The position numbers were made by a program, and so were the translations under genes. Of a stretch of DNA of 64,000 bases, positions 22,071 through 33,381 are shown one piece after another (positions within the stretch are counted from its first letter, which is position 1; each line of letters starts with the position of its first letter). The notes beneath the pieces were generated by a model. It made no database searches. It saw only the letters and a list, made by a program, of their open reading frames with translations, and was not told the origin of the DNA. Source of the DNA: Oscheius dolichura (Eukaryota > Nematoda > Chromadorea > Rhabditida > Rhabditidae); contig OW051497.1 in NCBI GenBank assembly GCA_932521035.1, positions 4,154,001-4,218,000 on the forward strand. Reading direction: 5' to 3'.

Positions 22071-24880
22071 TGTCAACTGATTTGCGCTGGATTAAAGAAG
22101 AAGAATCACCGTCTGTGCCACAACGTAACGCAATTCAAGAAGCGTCACAATCAACTGCGGAAATGACGGAATGCGCAGTGCAAGCAGTGTTCCTCAAAGC
22201 CACTTGTGGCAGTTGCGATTCAGTCCTTTGCCGGAAACAAGGCAACAATTCAATCTCTGAAGCAAGACTCACGCCTAACGCCCCAGGCCCTCAAGGAATT
22301 TTATCTTATGGAATAACAGTAAAATCATCTGCGCCAGAATCTGAGTTATTTTTTATTTTGCGAGAGCAACTAATCAAGGCAATAACGGGAACGGGGGTCT
22401 GTCGTGGTCTACTCTATTTTTCATACAAATTAACAAAGAAACTAACCTAATTAAGTGTATCTGGTGACGATGTATGTTGGGACAGCAGCAGCACATGTAT
22501 GTCCGCAGCCGTGGATTGGCTACCGTTGCATGCAACTTTTCTGAAACGGGCAATTATGTTCGGGTCGGGAAGAATGGTAAGTTAATAAAGTTAATACTTT
22601 AAAGATGTCAATTTCAAGGAAAAAGCTTTAATTTAGAGCTTATGAATCAGATAAACTCGAAAATGGCTTCCAAGTCTGCTACATCTAATTTTAGAAGATA
22701 TGACACATTTTTTAGAGCTAAATTTTCTTGTCATATGAGCCGTGGGTGCCTCTGGTGTGTCAACTTTAGTTTTGAACAATGACGCAAGAATGGCAAAATT
22801 ATGGAATAGGAAGAGGGTCTAGCCACTTACCTCTTGCGACGAGGTGTCGGCTTCGCAAGTCGATCTGAAAGTTACTTTTTTGTCGTTTATTATAGCGAAA
22901 AAAGGGCAAACGGCTGAAAAAGTAAAGAAATCTCAGAACAGGTGGGAAAGTTCAGGTATGATATTGAAAGTTGCCGAAAAGAGAATTGAAAGTAACACGA
23001 TAGGGTGTGCAATAGGCAGAAAGACATTTTTGAAAGGGAAATCCAAGAAGACGTGGGAGAATGTTAGAAAAATGTCAATAAAAGGAGAACAATTGAAAAG
23101 TGAGAGGCGGTACCTCATATGGCAGGTGAAAGACAATGCCATTCCAAACAGGGCCACAGGGAGAGTGGCTACTCGCCACATCAGAGGTAATTCTATCTAC
23201 ATATTAGGCATTATAATAACTGGAACGGAAACCTAATTAATTAATTGAGGAAATCGTATAATCCTGACCAACATATGACTGGGCCAGAAACTGGGGGCAA
23301 AGAGCACGACTTCCGGAGACTGGGCCCGTTAATGCCAAATCGTCGCACTTCCGACATACCACTATCTAAATAATCGAACACGCTTGAGAAGAACTATAGA
23401 GTTATTCAAAAGCCGCATTCGGCTCACAATGTGCCCACTGAGATGGAGATTTTTTTCGCCCAAAGAGAACAATTCGAAAGGAAGCCAACATGATCAAAAA
23501 TGATTCAAAAGATGGGAAACTGAAGGTACGTGGGAAGTCGACTGAAGGAGTCAAAAGAATGGATAAAGTCTGAGCCACACATGAAGTAGCCAAAAAGACT
23601 GCTGCGCCAGGGAAGGGCGGGGTCAACTGGGAAGAAACGCGAAATAAAGCTCTGTGAAGCCTGGGAGATCTTCCACCCGATGGTCTACCCCCTTCCGCCT
23701 TTTCTACCAGTTTGCTATTGAACAATGCTGAATTAAGAGACGGACCACGTAAAAGAAGGAAAGTTGAAGAAGACTTCCATTTAATTTTTGTCGGATTATG
23801 AAGCCCCGTATCCAAGAAATGCTCCTATTTTGTTCTCCTTCTATTCATTAGATGCAGTCGTAACATCCTGTTCCTTCTTAAATGCACTTTCGAAGAAAAT
23901 CTACTAGTCTATTAAGCAACGTATGATTAACTAATTTTCTTTGAGCGAAAAGAAGAAGCTTATTAGAAATGGTGAGTGCAACGAGAAGATGAAGAGCAGT
24001 TCGCCATGACCTTCAGAGAGGAGAGGTCGTCTTACTCCTAACTCTCCTCCGCTTTCCTCGTCTTTATAAATGTAGGCAAAGAGATAAGAGAGGATGAAAA
24101 AGTGTGACTTCAGCTTTTTCCTTCAAATCTCAAAACGAAGCTGTAAAAGGCGTACTTCATAGGACTGAATGGGCGGACGTATAATGAGTTCATAGAGCGG
24201 CTAGGAGCAAAATAGGAAGAAACTCATAAAAGGGGGCTTCTTTAGTTCACATCGCTTAGCGACTAGACTGCCGGTGTGGATGGACAATTGAACGGCACCT
24301 GAATAAAAGCAGCCGAGCCGCCCATAACAACGCCTAAGACGATGGCTTCCATTGTGTCTGCGCAGGTGGCTTTCCCACTAATAGGAAAGGAAGCCGGGGG
24401 TCAAAGTTTGAAACAGGAAACATAAGAGGCTTACGAGTGGGAGAGGACCGGGTCCCAGACGTGTGCTTCTCCCGTTTAAGGCTCTCTCCAACGGCGTCGC
24501 ATTGGATTGCACAAAGGCAAACAGGTGTGTTTCGTGGCAGCTAATTGAAGACCTCCCCCTCTGTAGAGCAGTAACGATGGCACGCCTCCCGAAAACATAG
24601 ATTTAGTATTCAGTTGGCCCCGTAAAGCAATTCAAAAAATTCAATCGCGTCATCTGGTGAGCAAAAGACATGAGGGCGCAAATTCTAATTTTGGAGTTCA
24701 AAGAGAGAATGCAACTGCGTGGTGGATAAACAATAGCCTTGACCGTCATACTCCCATTATCGTCAAAAAGCGAGAAAAAGTTAAGGAGAGACCCGCTATA
24801 ATGACAAACATAACAAACGTGGTCGCCGTAAGAAATTCAATGAGGGCCTAACAATAATAAGGGCCCTTTTATTTGGGGCT
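22071..24880. other. Gene-poor region, 2.8 kb
   Basis: Open frames of up to 130 codons exist (22070-22450 and 22844-23236 plus; 23402-23815 minus). None has an ATG-linked signal peptide, splice-consistent neighbours or a recognisable motif, and base use looks non-coding. I see no RNA gene or transposon here. Confidence 0.4.
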
Positions 24881-24899
24881 CTTCCAGTCAACAAGCTCT

Positions 24900-25550
24900 C
24901 TTTTTAATTTTGATAGTCAGTGTCACATTGAGTCCTAACATAATGTGAAGAATTTGTGAATGATTCTTAGATTGTTAAGTTTTCTGGATCTGGTTTAACT
25001 ATTCATTGTAGGAGCGGCAATCCGATTCTATAGACTTACTAGGAATTAACCAACTTTGGTATTTCCTGGGATCAGGGAAGTCTTCAGCCCAGTAGATCAA
25101 CGTTATCCCTAAGGTAACAAAGAAATCTTAGTGTTGCCGCTTCCACTAACGTATATTCTATTAACATCAGTCAATTTCTCATTGTTGGGTCGTGAAAATC
25201 ATTTCACTTTATTCCTAATTATGATTTTCTTTTTAAAAAATGCCTTCTTTTCAAAAACTCTTATATTTATAAGTTTTTCTATGGAGTTCCCAGTAACAAA
25301 CGTGCTCTAGCGGCAAGCAGGCGGCCACTTTTCTGTTCTCTGCTAGACGGCAAATCTCCCTTTCCTTTAAAATAAGTCTGTAAAACTTCTCCAATTTATT
25401 TTCTGTACTAGTGAATATGAAATTAATGGCGGCATTTTTGTTACTCTTAATTTTCGCTATTAATTTTTTCTTCGCCTGCCTACAATTTCTATTTCTTTGA
25501 ATGTATATTCGTTTTAAGGTTAAATCAAGGCAAGGATGCTGAGCCGACAT
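24900..25550 (-). pseudogene. Candidate mitochondrial large-subunit rRNA-like fragment (NUMT)
   Basis: Read on the minus strand, this AT-richer stretch contains GTTACCTTAGGGATAAC (25121-25105), identical to a core of mitochondrial 16S rRNA domain V. Weaker similarities appear in the expected order: AGTGGCCGC about 205 nt upstream (near 25325), and AAGTTGGTTAATTCC about 45 nt downstream (near 25050). The canonical bases after GGGATAAC are not conserved, so it would be a degenerate nuclear copy. It lies just upstream of a nuclear gene for a mitochondrial protein. The 17-nt match is strong; the remainder is suggestive only. Confidence 0.35.
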
Positions 25551-27165
25551 CTTTCCACAATTTCGGTGAGCATTTAATTATTTTTTCAACTTTATTTTCA
25601 TTTCTTTAGAAGAGGGCCGCATCGGCAGCTGCCGTCAAGTCCGCAACCGAGTCCGTGACCACCTTATCTAACGGACTCACTGTTGCTACCATCGACCAGC
25701 ACGGTATTTTTATTCAATTTGTGTAAATTAAATTTATTTAGGTGCTGCGTCACAGATTGTCGTGGCATTCCGAGCTGGATCCCGTTATGAAACAGCTGAC
25801 AATCACGGAGTAGTCCATGTTCTAAGAAACGCCATCGGAGCCAGTTCCCAGGATTTCACCGGAGATAAACTCCTCTGGAACACCGTCCAGGCAGGAGGAC
25901 AAATCGTAAGCTCTAAAAACATATTAATTCCAATTTTTTTTACTATTTACTGTGCCCACTTTTCAGTCAACTTCCTCTACAAGAGACGTCTTCGCCGTGA
26001 AGGTTGCTGGCAATCGTGACAATGCCATCTTTACTGCCTCACTAGCGGGAGAATTGGCTAACCCCAAATGCGAGCCATGGGATATTGTTGAGGTTTGCGA
26101 TTCATTAATCAATTTATCAGTAAGAACGTTTCCAGCCGGCCAATAATGCTCCTGGAGATGCCACCTACGGCTGCAAGAGAGTTACAACAATTGACAACCT
26201 CCACCGCGCCGCTTTCCGCAACGGAAACCTGGGAAATTCGAATTTTGTGGACAGCTCATACAACAAGGGATCCATTCTGAAGAAGGTCGCCGAATTCAAG
26301 GTTTGTAATTTAGTTTCCGATGGACTGTCCCAATTTAGGAGAAGCATTTCCGCTCTGGCAATGCTGTCGTTGTTGGAATCAATGTCGATCATAATTCCCT
26401 GGTTCAAACAGCCGAAGGAGTAAGTCTCTTCAAAACAATTAGTTTGCTTTATTTAGTTCCGTTTCCCTGAAGGAAAGGCTGGTACTGTCGAGCCCAGCAA
26501 GTATTATGGAGGAGAAATTCGTATCGATGCTGGAGGACCTAATACCGTTGTCGCCATCGGTGGTGAAGGAGCTGCTCTGAGCAACATTAAAGAAGTCGCC
26601 GTTGAATACGTCGCTGCCGAGGTATAGCTCTTTTTATTTCTTTTATATTTCTTGTAGCTTCTCGCTAAGCTTGCCCAGAAGGCCGGAGTTGAGACTGGAG
26701 AACCCGTCAATGCCCACAGCTCGGATGCTGGTTTGGTCGGAGTTGTCTTCTTTGCTGAACATGCCAAGATCGGGCAGGTAGGGAATGCAATAAAAAAGAA
26801 GTATATAGTTTTTAAGCTGGTTAAATCTGTTGCCAACACTGTGAAGAACGCTAAGGCTGACGACGCCACCGTAGCTGCTGCTCGTCGCACTGCTGCTCTC
26901 AAGGTATTCAACTTTAATAAGATACATTTTATGTCTATTTAAATATTAGGTCCTAACTGCTGGTGAAAATTCCGCCAACCTCGCCGTTGACGGAGCTGTC
27001 CAATACCTGACTGCCGGTTCCATTGTGAGCCCCTCCGAATTTGCCGAGATCATTGGCGGAGTCTCCGCTGATGCCGTGAACAAGAGCCTGTCCAAGATTT
27101 CCTCCAAACTGTCATTGTCCTCTTACGGTTGCACCCGCGAAGTTCCCCATTTGGACGAACTGTAA
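25536..27165 (+). CDS. UQCRC2: Cytochrome bc1 complex core protein 2 (UQCRC2)
   Basis: This is the core 2 subunit of respiratory complex III, an inactive M16-peptidase-fold protein of the mitochondrial matrix side. A presequence (MLSRHLSTIS...AAVKSATESVTTLSNG) leads into LTVATIDQH, then GAASQIVVAFRAGSRYETAD and GVVHVLRNAIGASSQDFTGD. Later exons include VAGNRDNAIFTASLAGELAN, EKHFRSGNAVVVGINVDHNS, EVAVEYVAAE and NLAVDGAVQYLTAGSIVSPS. The core 2 type is indicated by the absence of the HxxEH zinc site (here HVLRN) and by Gly-rich segments. The stop TAA is at 27163-27165 and AATAAA at 27225-27230. About nine exons with short introns. Confidence 0.88.
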
Positions 27166-27314
27166 AATGTTAATTTAATAGATTTGGTAGTAAAGATTGG
27201 CAGTTTTGTCGGCGGTGGCTGGTCAATAAATGTAGTCGATGAGTTGATTCGGTGACACTGATCTTGGCAAATAAAGGAACGAGAGACTGGCCGTCGATCC
27301 ACCGGATCTTACAA

Positions 27315-29452
27315 ATGTTGTCCCCAGCCGTGTTTCTTCTTTTCATATTACCATCAATCACTCTTGGCAGCAAAGGAGAGTATCAATTATACAAGTGACG
27401 TTTATTTGTCGATACTTACCGGTAGTCAGTACAGGGATATCCTGAACAGCTACTCCAAATTAGTAAGACCAGTACGCAACCAAACAGAGGCTCTTCGTGT
27501 AGAGATGAAGGTTTTCCTCCAACAGATTGTTAATCTTGACGGAAAGAACCAGATTATTGAACTGAATGCTTGGTTGAAATTTGTAAGCTAAGCTTTCTCT
27601 TTTATTTAAAAATTTCGCTTTAGATTTGGATGGATTACAGATTATCCTGGGACCCAAACAAGTACGAGGGAATTCAGAGTATTCGGTTTGCCGGAGGAGA
27701 GAACCAGATCTGGAGGCCGGACGTCCTTCTTTATAACAGGTAAGTTTCAATAAAGCGGGGCTAGATAGTTTCAGTGCAAACGAAGATTTTGACTCAACTT
27801 TCAAATCAAATGAAGTCGTCTACCATACAGGAGAGGTTAATTGGGTCCCGCCTGGAATATTCTTGGCCAGTTGTAAGATGGACATAACATATTTCCCTTT
27901 TGATGAGCAGACATGCTATCTCAAGGCACGTGTTAACGTATTTTGTTTGATAGATACTGTTTTAGTTCAGTTCTTGGACGTACCATGGACATGCTTTAGA
28001 CTTACACATTATTATGGAGGAAGGAGAAGGCAACTTTACGCTAGAGACCGTTCAAACTAAAAAATTCAGAGCCACAAATGGATCTCTCGACGTACACTCC
28101 CAGTGGAGAGTGGCAACTTCTTGGCACACCTGCAGTAAGAGAAGTTATCTACAATCCATGCTGTCCTGAGCCATACTCAACTGTTACATTTTATATACAT
28201 CTTAGGTATGCCTTTCGAAAGGCCTGTGATTGTCTTTTAGACGGAGAACAATATTCTACTTATTTAACGTTGTCTTACCTTCTCTCCTTGTCTGCGTGAT
28301 GACACTTATGGGATTCTGTCTCCCAGCTCACGATATGAGCGAGAAGATTGGTTACCGTAAGTCGTACATATTGGGAGCGTACTTTTCTTACAGAAACAAC
28401 CATCCTGCTGTCAGTTTGTTTCTTTATAACTATCGTCAGCGACATGACACCGCCAACTTCAGAGTCTGTGCCCCTTTTAGGTTATTTATCCGAATTCGTG
28501 TGAGCAAGGCAACATTTTAGGAATGTTCTTCTCCACATTGACGCTCATTGTAAGTATTTCGACAGCTTTCACTATAACGGTGCTCAACTTCCGTTATCGA
28601 CAAGCTTCAAATACTAAAATGCCACATATTGTTAGTTGACACAATATTCATACCAATCAAACCAGTTTTACAAATTGTTTATCATCTGGGTCCCGTGGCT
28701 ACTGTTGATGAAGCGACCCGGTGTTGCTTATACTAAACGGAAGATGACTTCGTTGGAGAGGGACGACGAATCGTTTATCGAAAACATTGAAGAGACAGAA
28801 TACGAGGTCAGTGGATCAGCGAAAGGCACAAATTATCTTCAGTGCTGCCCAAGCTCCCCCGACTTTTATTTTCGTTCTGTTGACAGTGCTGAAACGTATC
28901 CACCTCCGGCTAAACCACGGCCTCTTCTCAAGAAGATGTATAGGTAGTTCTTTGAAGATACCTGGAAATGGTGTCAAGTCTTGCAGTATCCCTACGGAAC
29001 ATCTTAACTTGGCCAGAAAGGTTGGAGACGGTATACTGAAGCCGACGTTGAAGTTGAAGAAGAATCCGATCAAGGCGAAAAGGAATGTTCAGTTGGAGAA
29101 GTATATCAAACGTTGCATTATGGATACGGAGAAGAAGAGTAAGACCAACATGAACTGAACTCTACAAAAGATTTCAGAGACTACTGCTTATTGTGAGTAC
29201 ACCATGACTGTGGTGAATTATTATAACTGTATTCACGAGAAGTTGAAGTTTGTGAACAGACGGTTGGAGAAACAGGAGAGGAATAAGGAGAAGCAGGTAC
29301 TGTTGCCTCGAACTTGTCAGGTGTCTCTTTAGGATGAGTGGAAGTATGCAGCCATGGCTCTGGACCGTCTCTGTCTAGTAATTTTCACCATCTTCATATC
29401 CGCCTGCATAGCTGGATTCCTCACTTCGACACCTCATTTTGACCTGGGATAA
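27315..29452 (+). CDS. Nicotinic acetylcholine receptor-type subunit, alpha class
   Basis: This is a Cys-loop ligand-gated cation channel subunit. The signal peptide MLSPAVFLLFILPSITLGSK is spliced at 27394 to the ligand-binding domain: VRPVRNQTEALRVEMKVFLQ, IWRPDVLLYNS, the Cys-loop CKMDITYFPFDEQTC, and YTPSGEWQLLGTP. Vicinal cysteines in YNPCCPEPYSTVTFY mark an alpha-type subunit able to supply the principal agonist face. M1 starts RRRTIFYLFNVVLPSLLVCV. M2 is preceded by SEKIGY, with Glu at the -1' position expected for cation selectivity. M3, a long basic cytoplasmic loop and M4 (LCLVIFTIFISACIAGFL) follow. The stop TAA is at 29450-29452 and AATAAA at 29464-29469. Two introns start with GC (near 27927 and 28039) and are needed to keep the frame. 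Confidence 0.9.
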
Positions 29453-29469
29453 CGAGGATGTTGAATAAA

Positions 29470-31353
29470 TATTATGAGCTATATCCACAAGTGTCACATG
29501 AACATCCATCGTGGGATGGGGTATTATATTTCCCGTGGTAACGGCTAACAATGGAATGGATCGAGAGAAAGTCAATTTGTCGTATAGATTGTGGGCAAAA
29601 GGTGACAACATCGACGGCGAAGCGCAACATTATGTCATCAACATTCCTACTGTACAAACAGATTTAACTCCACCCTGAATGAACACTTGTTCCTCTTTTC
29701 TCCGACTGGCCCAGCGCTAATGCCGCGTTTTATTGCAACGGCAATGTTGTAGTCATTACCGGTCATCGCAAAAGTAAAATATTGGGAAACACGTACCGAG
29801 CGTATGACCTTGTGGCGGGCGCCCTCTGCACCAGACAAAACGCGGTCGGATTTGAATGAGAAAGGAAGTAGCGCCCTCCGACAGCAAAAAGTTTCTCCGT
29901 ACCCCCGAAGAGAGACGGAACTTATTGGCAAACCGGTTTCTCTCGGATAGCTCGGGTCAGCCCAGGGCTGTTTACTGATTTGTGTGCGTGGGTGACAGCC
30001 GTGTCGTATCTCTCGCTTTATCACGCTCGCTACCTCTTGCGGCGTTCTTTCACCTCTCCTTAAGGTGTACACTCTCTTGGGGGCTTCTCCCCCTTCTCCA
30101 CGGATTCGTCGAACCGTTCCTAACCATCAAACTCATCTCTCCAACCGTAAATAATCATTGCCTATCGATTTATCCGAGTGTTGACAATTCCGCGGGGCGA
30201 ACATTCCAGAGTCCAACTCACACCTCCGCCTTTGTACGCACCTGTTGCCTTGTTTCAAAATTTGTCCGTTTCTCTCTGTGTGTTCTCCCCTTGCTTATTA
30301 TTAGCTCCTCTATTTTAACATCTGGACCCTTACCAATGTTAAGCACATAATTAAATTGCTTACACATGCGGAGCGATTCTTTCACTGACCCTCCCACCCA
30401 TGGCAGTCCAGATTTTGTTTGCCTATGCGGTTGTATCAAGCGATCATGGAAGACACCGCTTATAGCGGCTCTCTCTCTTTGCTCTCTGGGCAAACTTCCT
30501 CTGCTTTGATAGAATTTTTGATGGCTTTAGCAGACCGGGTCACTCCAAAGGAGCAACCAGGTTGAACCTTTGGTTGCTCTGACCGTGTGTAGTTCAGTAT
30601 TTTTTATAGCCTCAACGGCAGAAGCAGCTGTTTGAACCTTCGCAAACAAACACCGAGCCACAAACATTTGTTGCACCCAGTTCTAAGCAGTTTTAACTGC
30701 TTCAGATATTTCTCAAAGAACCTTTCCAACTGCTTTGAAGAAAGTATCCTGCCAAAATCTTTGCACAGTGTTTGCTCTTTTCCTCGAATTTAGTGTGCTG
30801 CCATTTCACCAAAGCTTCCAGTTGTCTAAGAACACAATATCCAAAAAGCAAACAACTCAAGAGCGGCACAGAGTTTTTCAGTTGTCGGCACTAGAAAATC
30901 TATAATTTCACCCTACAGGAGATTCGTACAATTACATGTTCTTACTCAGCAGTCGCCGCAAGAATCAACATATTCTTTGTCTTAGCCAAACACTCACGCC
31001 CATACGTCTTTTGCCTGTTACTTGCTGCTCTTCTAGCTGACTGGTTACCGAAAAAACTTGACCAACTGTTTCCTTGTCCTCCCCCAGTGCAGTAATATGC
31101 AAAAAAGCAAAGAATTTTCCATCAACGCGGCCACATCACCGCATTCCAACTCATTGTCTGGCCATGTTTCGTATGGAGGTGTAAGAATAAAAAAAAGGAC
31201 TTAGTCAGTAGATTGCGTTTCAGGCGGTCCCGTCTGCTCTCTTCGATAAGGCGTCTGTACTGTTTTTCTCGAAACACGTCTCCCTCTTTCTACCTTTTAC
31301 GACTTCCTTGTTTAGACAACCCCAACACTCCAAACAATTAGTTGCAGAAGAAC
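29470..31353. promoter_or_regulatory. Intergenic region upstream of the small heat-shock gene
   Basis: This 1.9-kb stretch has no supported gene. The 141-codon minus frame at 29647-30072 lacks a motif and is probably chance. It holds several short palindromes: GAGCAACC/GGTTGCTC around 30552-30578 and AAGCAGTTTTAACTGCTT near 30687. An inverted heat-shock-element pair TTCTCGAA lies at 31266-31273, about 80 bp upstream of the Hsp20 start codon. Confidence 0.4.
31266..31273. promoter_or_regulatory. Possible heat-shock element core (TTCnnGAA)
   Basis: TTCTCGAA is the tail-to-tail nTTCnnGAAn pair bound by heat-shock factor. It lies about 80 bp upstream of the small heat-shock protein start. Only two units are clear, whereas functional elements usually have three, so this is tentative. 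Confidence 0.3.
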
Positions 31354-33039
31354 ATGGAACGCAGAATTGACGTGAATCGTGGACAGGGCACTGCTGTTGA
31401 CAACGACTTCAGCAATATGAGAGACCGCTTCGAGTCCGAGATGCGACGCGTTGAAGATGAAATGCATCGTCTTCGCGAAGATTTCGAGGGTATGTTTGTT
31501 GGGACGGGGGAGATCGACCTAGTTTTTGCCACCTTCCTCAATGGCGCCTGTCTCTGTCTCAGCTGTATGCGGCGTGCTGTAAAGCACATGTGGATCATCA
31601 GCTGAAATGGCTGACCATTTGTTATAACACCCATCAAATAGAGCTCATCCGGCAGATGGCGGAACTTTTAATTGGGTTGAATTAATTTCTATTGGAACCG
31701 CATACGCGCTCAGGGGAAACACTTGAGAAACAAAAAAAAAGGTAAAAACATGAGAAAGGGCGTTATGAAAGAGACGCTTAAAGTTTTTGTTGACGATTAT
31801 ATAATGCTCTTTTGAATGTGTTCGGAACTGCTCAATATTGCGCAGAGGGGGTCCTGCCGAAAACACATTCTTCGCCTTCCTTTTGAGCTTCCTTCTGGTT
31901 CTTTAGTCGCTTCCCCGGACAATATGGAGACTTTATGTGGATAACCCTCGACGGAATACCTAATTCGATTAGATCTAATTATGTGGGACGATTGCAGGAC
32001 GCCGTTCTCCATACCACCAGCCCATTTCGAACCAGAGCTATTCTCATAGCTCTCATCACGAGTCCAGCCGTAACGAGGGCTTCGGAGCCCCACCTTCCCA
32101 TACCTCTATTCGGGGTGAGTTTACTCTTTTCTACGCTTGGCAGTGCCCGCCGTCGTTGTTTTGAGGGTAATTGTGGAAAGATATACTTCCCAAGAGTGTG
32201 CTTCAAATGACATCTAGCCCATGGATCCACATGAAAACATTCACACGCATATATCAAGGAGAATTGTCAAACGAAAAGCTAGGCCCTAGTAAAGAGAAGC
32301 CGGGTCACATGTTTATGACTGCCTAATCTCTCCGCGCACATCATTTTTATTCGAAAAATTGAAACTTAATACTAGGAAAACAAAGACTTTGCATAGGAGC
32401 AATCAATGTAAATTGCGCTGTCAAATTCGTTCTCTGACATCGGAAGTGTTTTTGGCATGGAACGCCTTAGGAGAGCCATCCTCTTTCGTGTTCTGTCCGT
32501 TGCCCACGCAACGTCTTTTGAATAATTCCATCAACTGTCAATGCAACCTTTCAGGTGGAGATTTGATGGCAACTCGTCCCACCTATGACCCCTACATGGA
32601 CAACCTCAAGAGCCCTTTGATTCGTGACGAGAGTGATGGAAAGACTCTCCGACTCAGGTAATAATGACCCTGACTTTGACATATTGCTTCTTTGAAGATT
32701 TGACGTCGCTCAGTACAAGCCAGAAGAGGTCACCGTGAAGACCATTGACAACAGACTTCTGGTCCACGCCAAACACGAGGAGAAGACTCCTCAGCGAACC
32801 GTCTTCAGAGAGTACAACCAGGTCAGTCTGCTCTATTTTTACCGAGATTTGGTCATAAAGTTGAATAATCACGCTGTTAAAATGATTGTGAACCATTCCG
32901 TGAACCGAACATGATAAACTTTTTATAGGAATTCCTTCTCCCCCGCGGAACTGACCCCGAAAAGATCATGTCGACTCTCTCGACGGACGGTGTCCTGACT
33001 GTTGAGGCCCCATTGCCACAGCTGGCTATCCAACAGTAA
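31354..33039 (+). CDS. Small heat-shock protein, alpha-crystallin (Hsp20) family (157 aa)
   Basis: This is an ATP-independent holdase chaperone. Exons 31354-31489, 32555-32657, 32698-32821 and 32929-33039 join in frame. The N-terminal arm is charged (MERRIDVNRGQGTAVDNDFS, FESEMRRVEDEMHRLREDF). The alpha-crystallin domain follows: LRLRFDVAQYKPEEVTVKTI, NRLLVHAKHEEKT, TVFREYNQEFLLPRGTDPEK and the C-terminal strand STDGVLTVEAPLP. The family's A-x-x-x-n-GVL signature is present as STDGVLTV. The first intron is 1,065 nt, about 25 times the local norm. AATAAA is at 33173-33178. Confidence 0.9.
31920..32110. ncRNA. Hairpin-rich segment in the Hsp20 intron, possible structured RNA
   Basis: Three perfect short hairpins lie within 130 nt of the long intron: CTAAT-TCG-ATTAG (31960-31972), AGAGCTAT-TCTC-ATAGCTCT (32034-32053) and GGGCT-TCGG-AGCCC (32077-32090). 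The last has a UUCG-type tetraloop. Short introns elsewhere have no such structures. I do not recognise a known RNA family, and the strand is undetermined. It could also be a relic of an insertion. Confidence 0.25.
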
Positions 33040-33381
33040 TTCCATTCAATGGCCGACTAACTTACCCCCGTTCAAGCAGCAATCTAGCTGATAATCAAAA
33101 AAATGTAAAATAATAATTCTCGCTTTTTGGTGACAGAATATAAATAGAATTTTGTTTATTTTATATTTAGCCAATAAAACATTTGAAACAGTAAAGATAA
33201 TCTCGTTGACACGTGTACCCTAGACGAATTCAATAGCAGAACAACAACGGAACCGTACTCGGTTTGGGGGGAGATGATAGAACTCCAAGGGAATGATTAT
33301 GTAGATGAGGGAGGTGCATCGAGACGGAGAAAGCTCGTTTTATAGTGATGAAAGAGGGATTCATTTGTTTTACGATGTTTG

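Noticed and set aside
22844-23236. 130-codon Lys-rich plus-strand frame
   Set aside because: Starts on a non-ATG codon, no domain, no introns of the local type; probably chance in A-rich DNA.
29647-30072. 141-codon minus-strand frame
   Set aside because: No ATG-linked signal, no domain and composition like intergenic DNA; no splice partners.
31797-32257. Minus-strand frames of 92-98 codons in the Hsp20 intron as a transposon ORF
   Set aside because: No reverse transcriptase or transposase motif, no terminal repeats or target-site duplication found around the intron.
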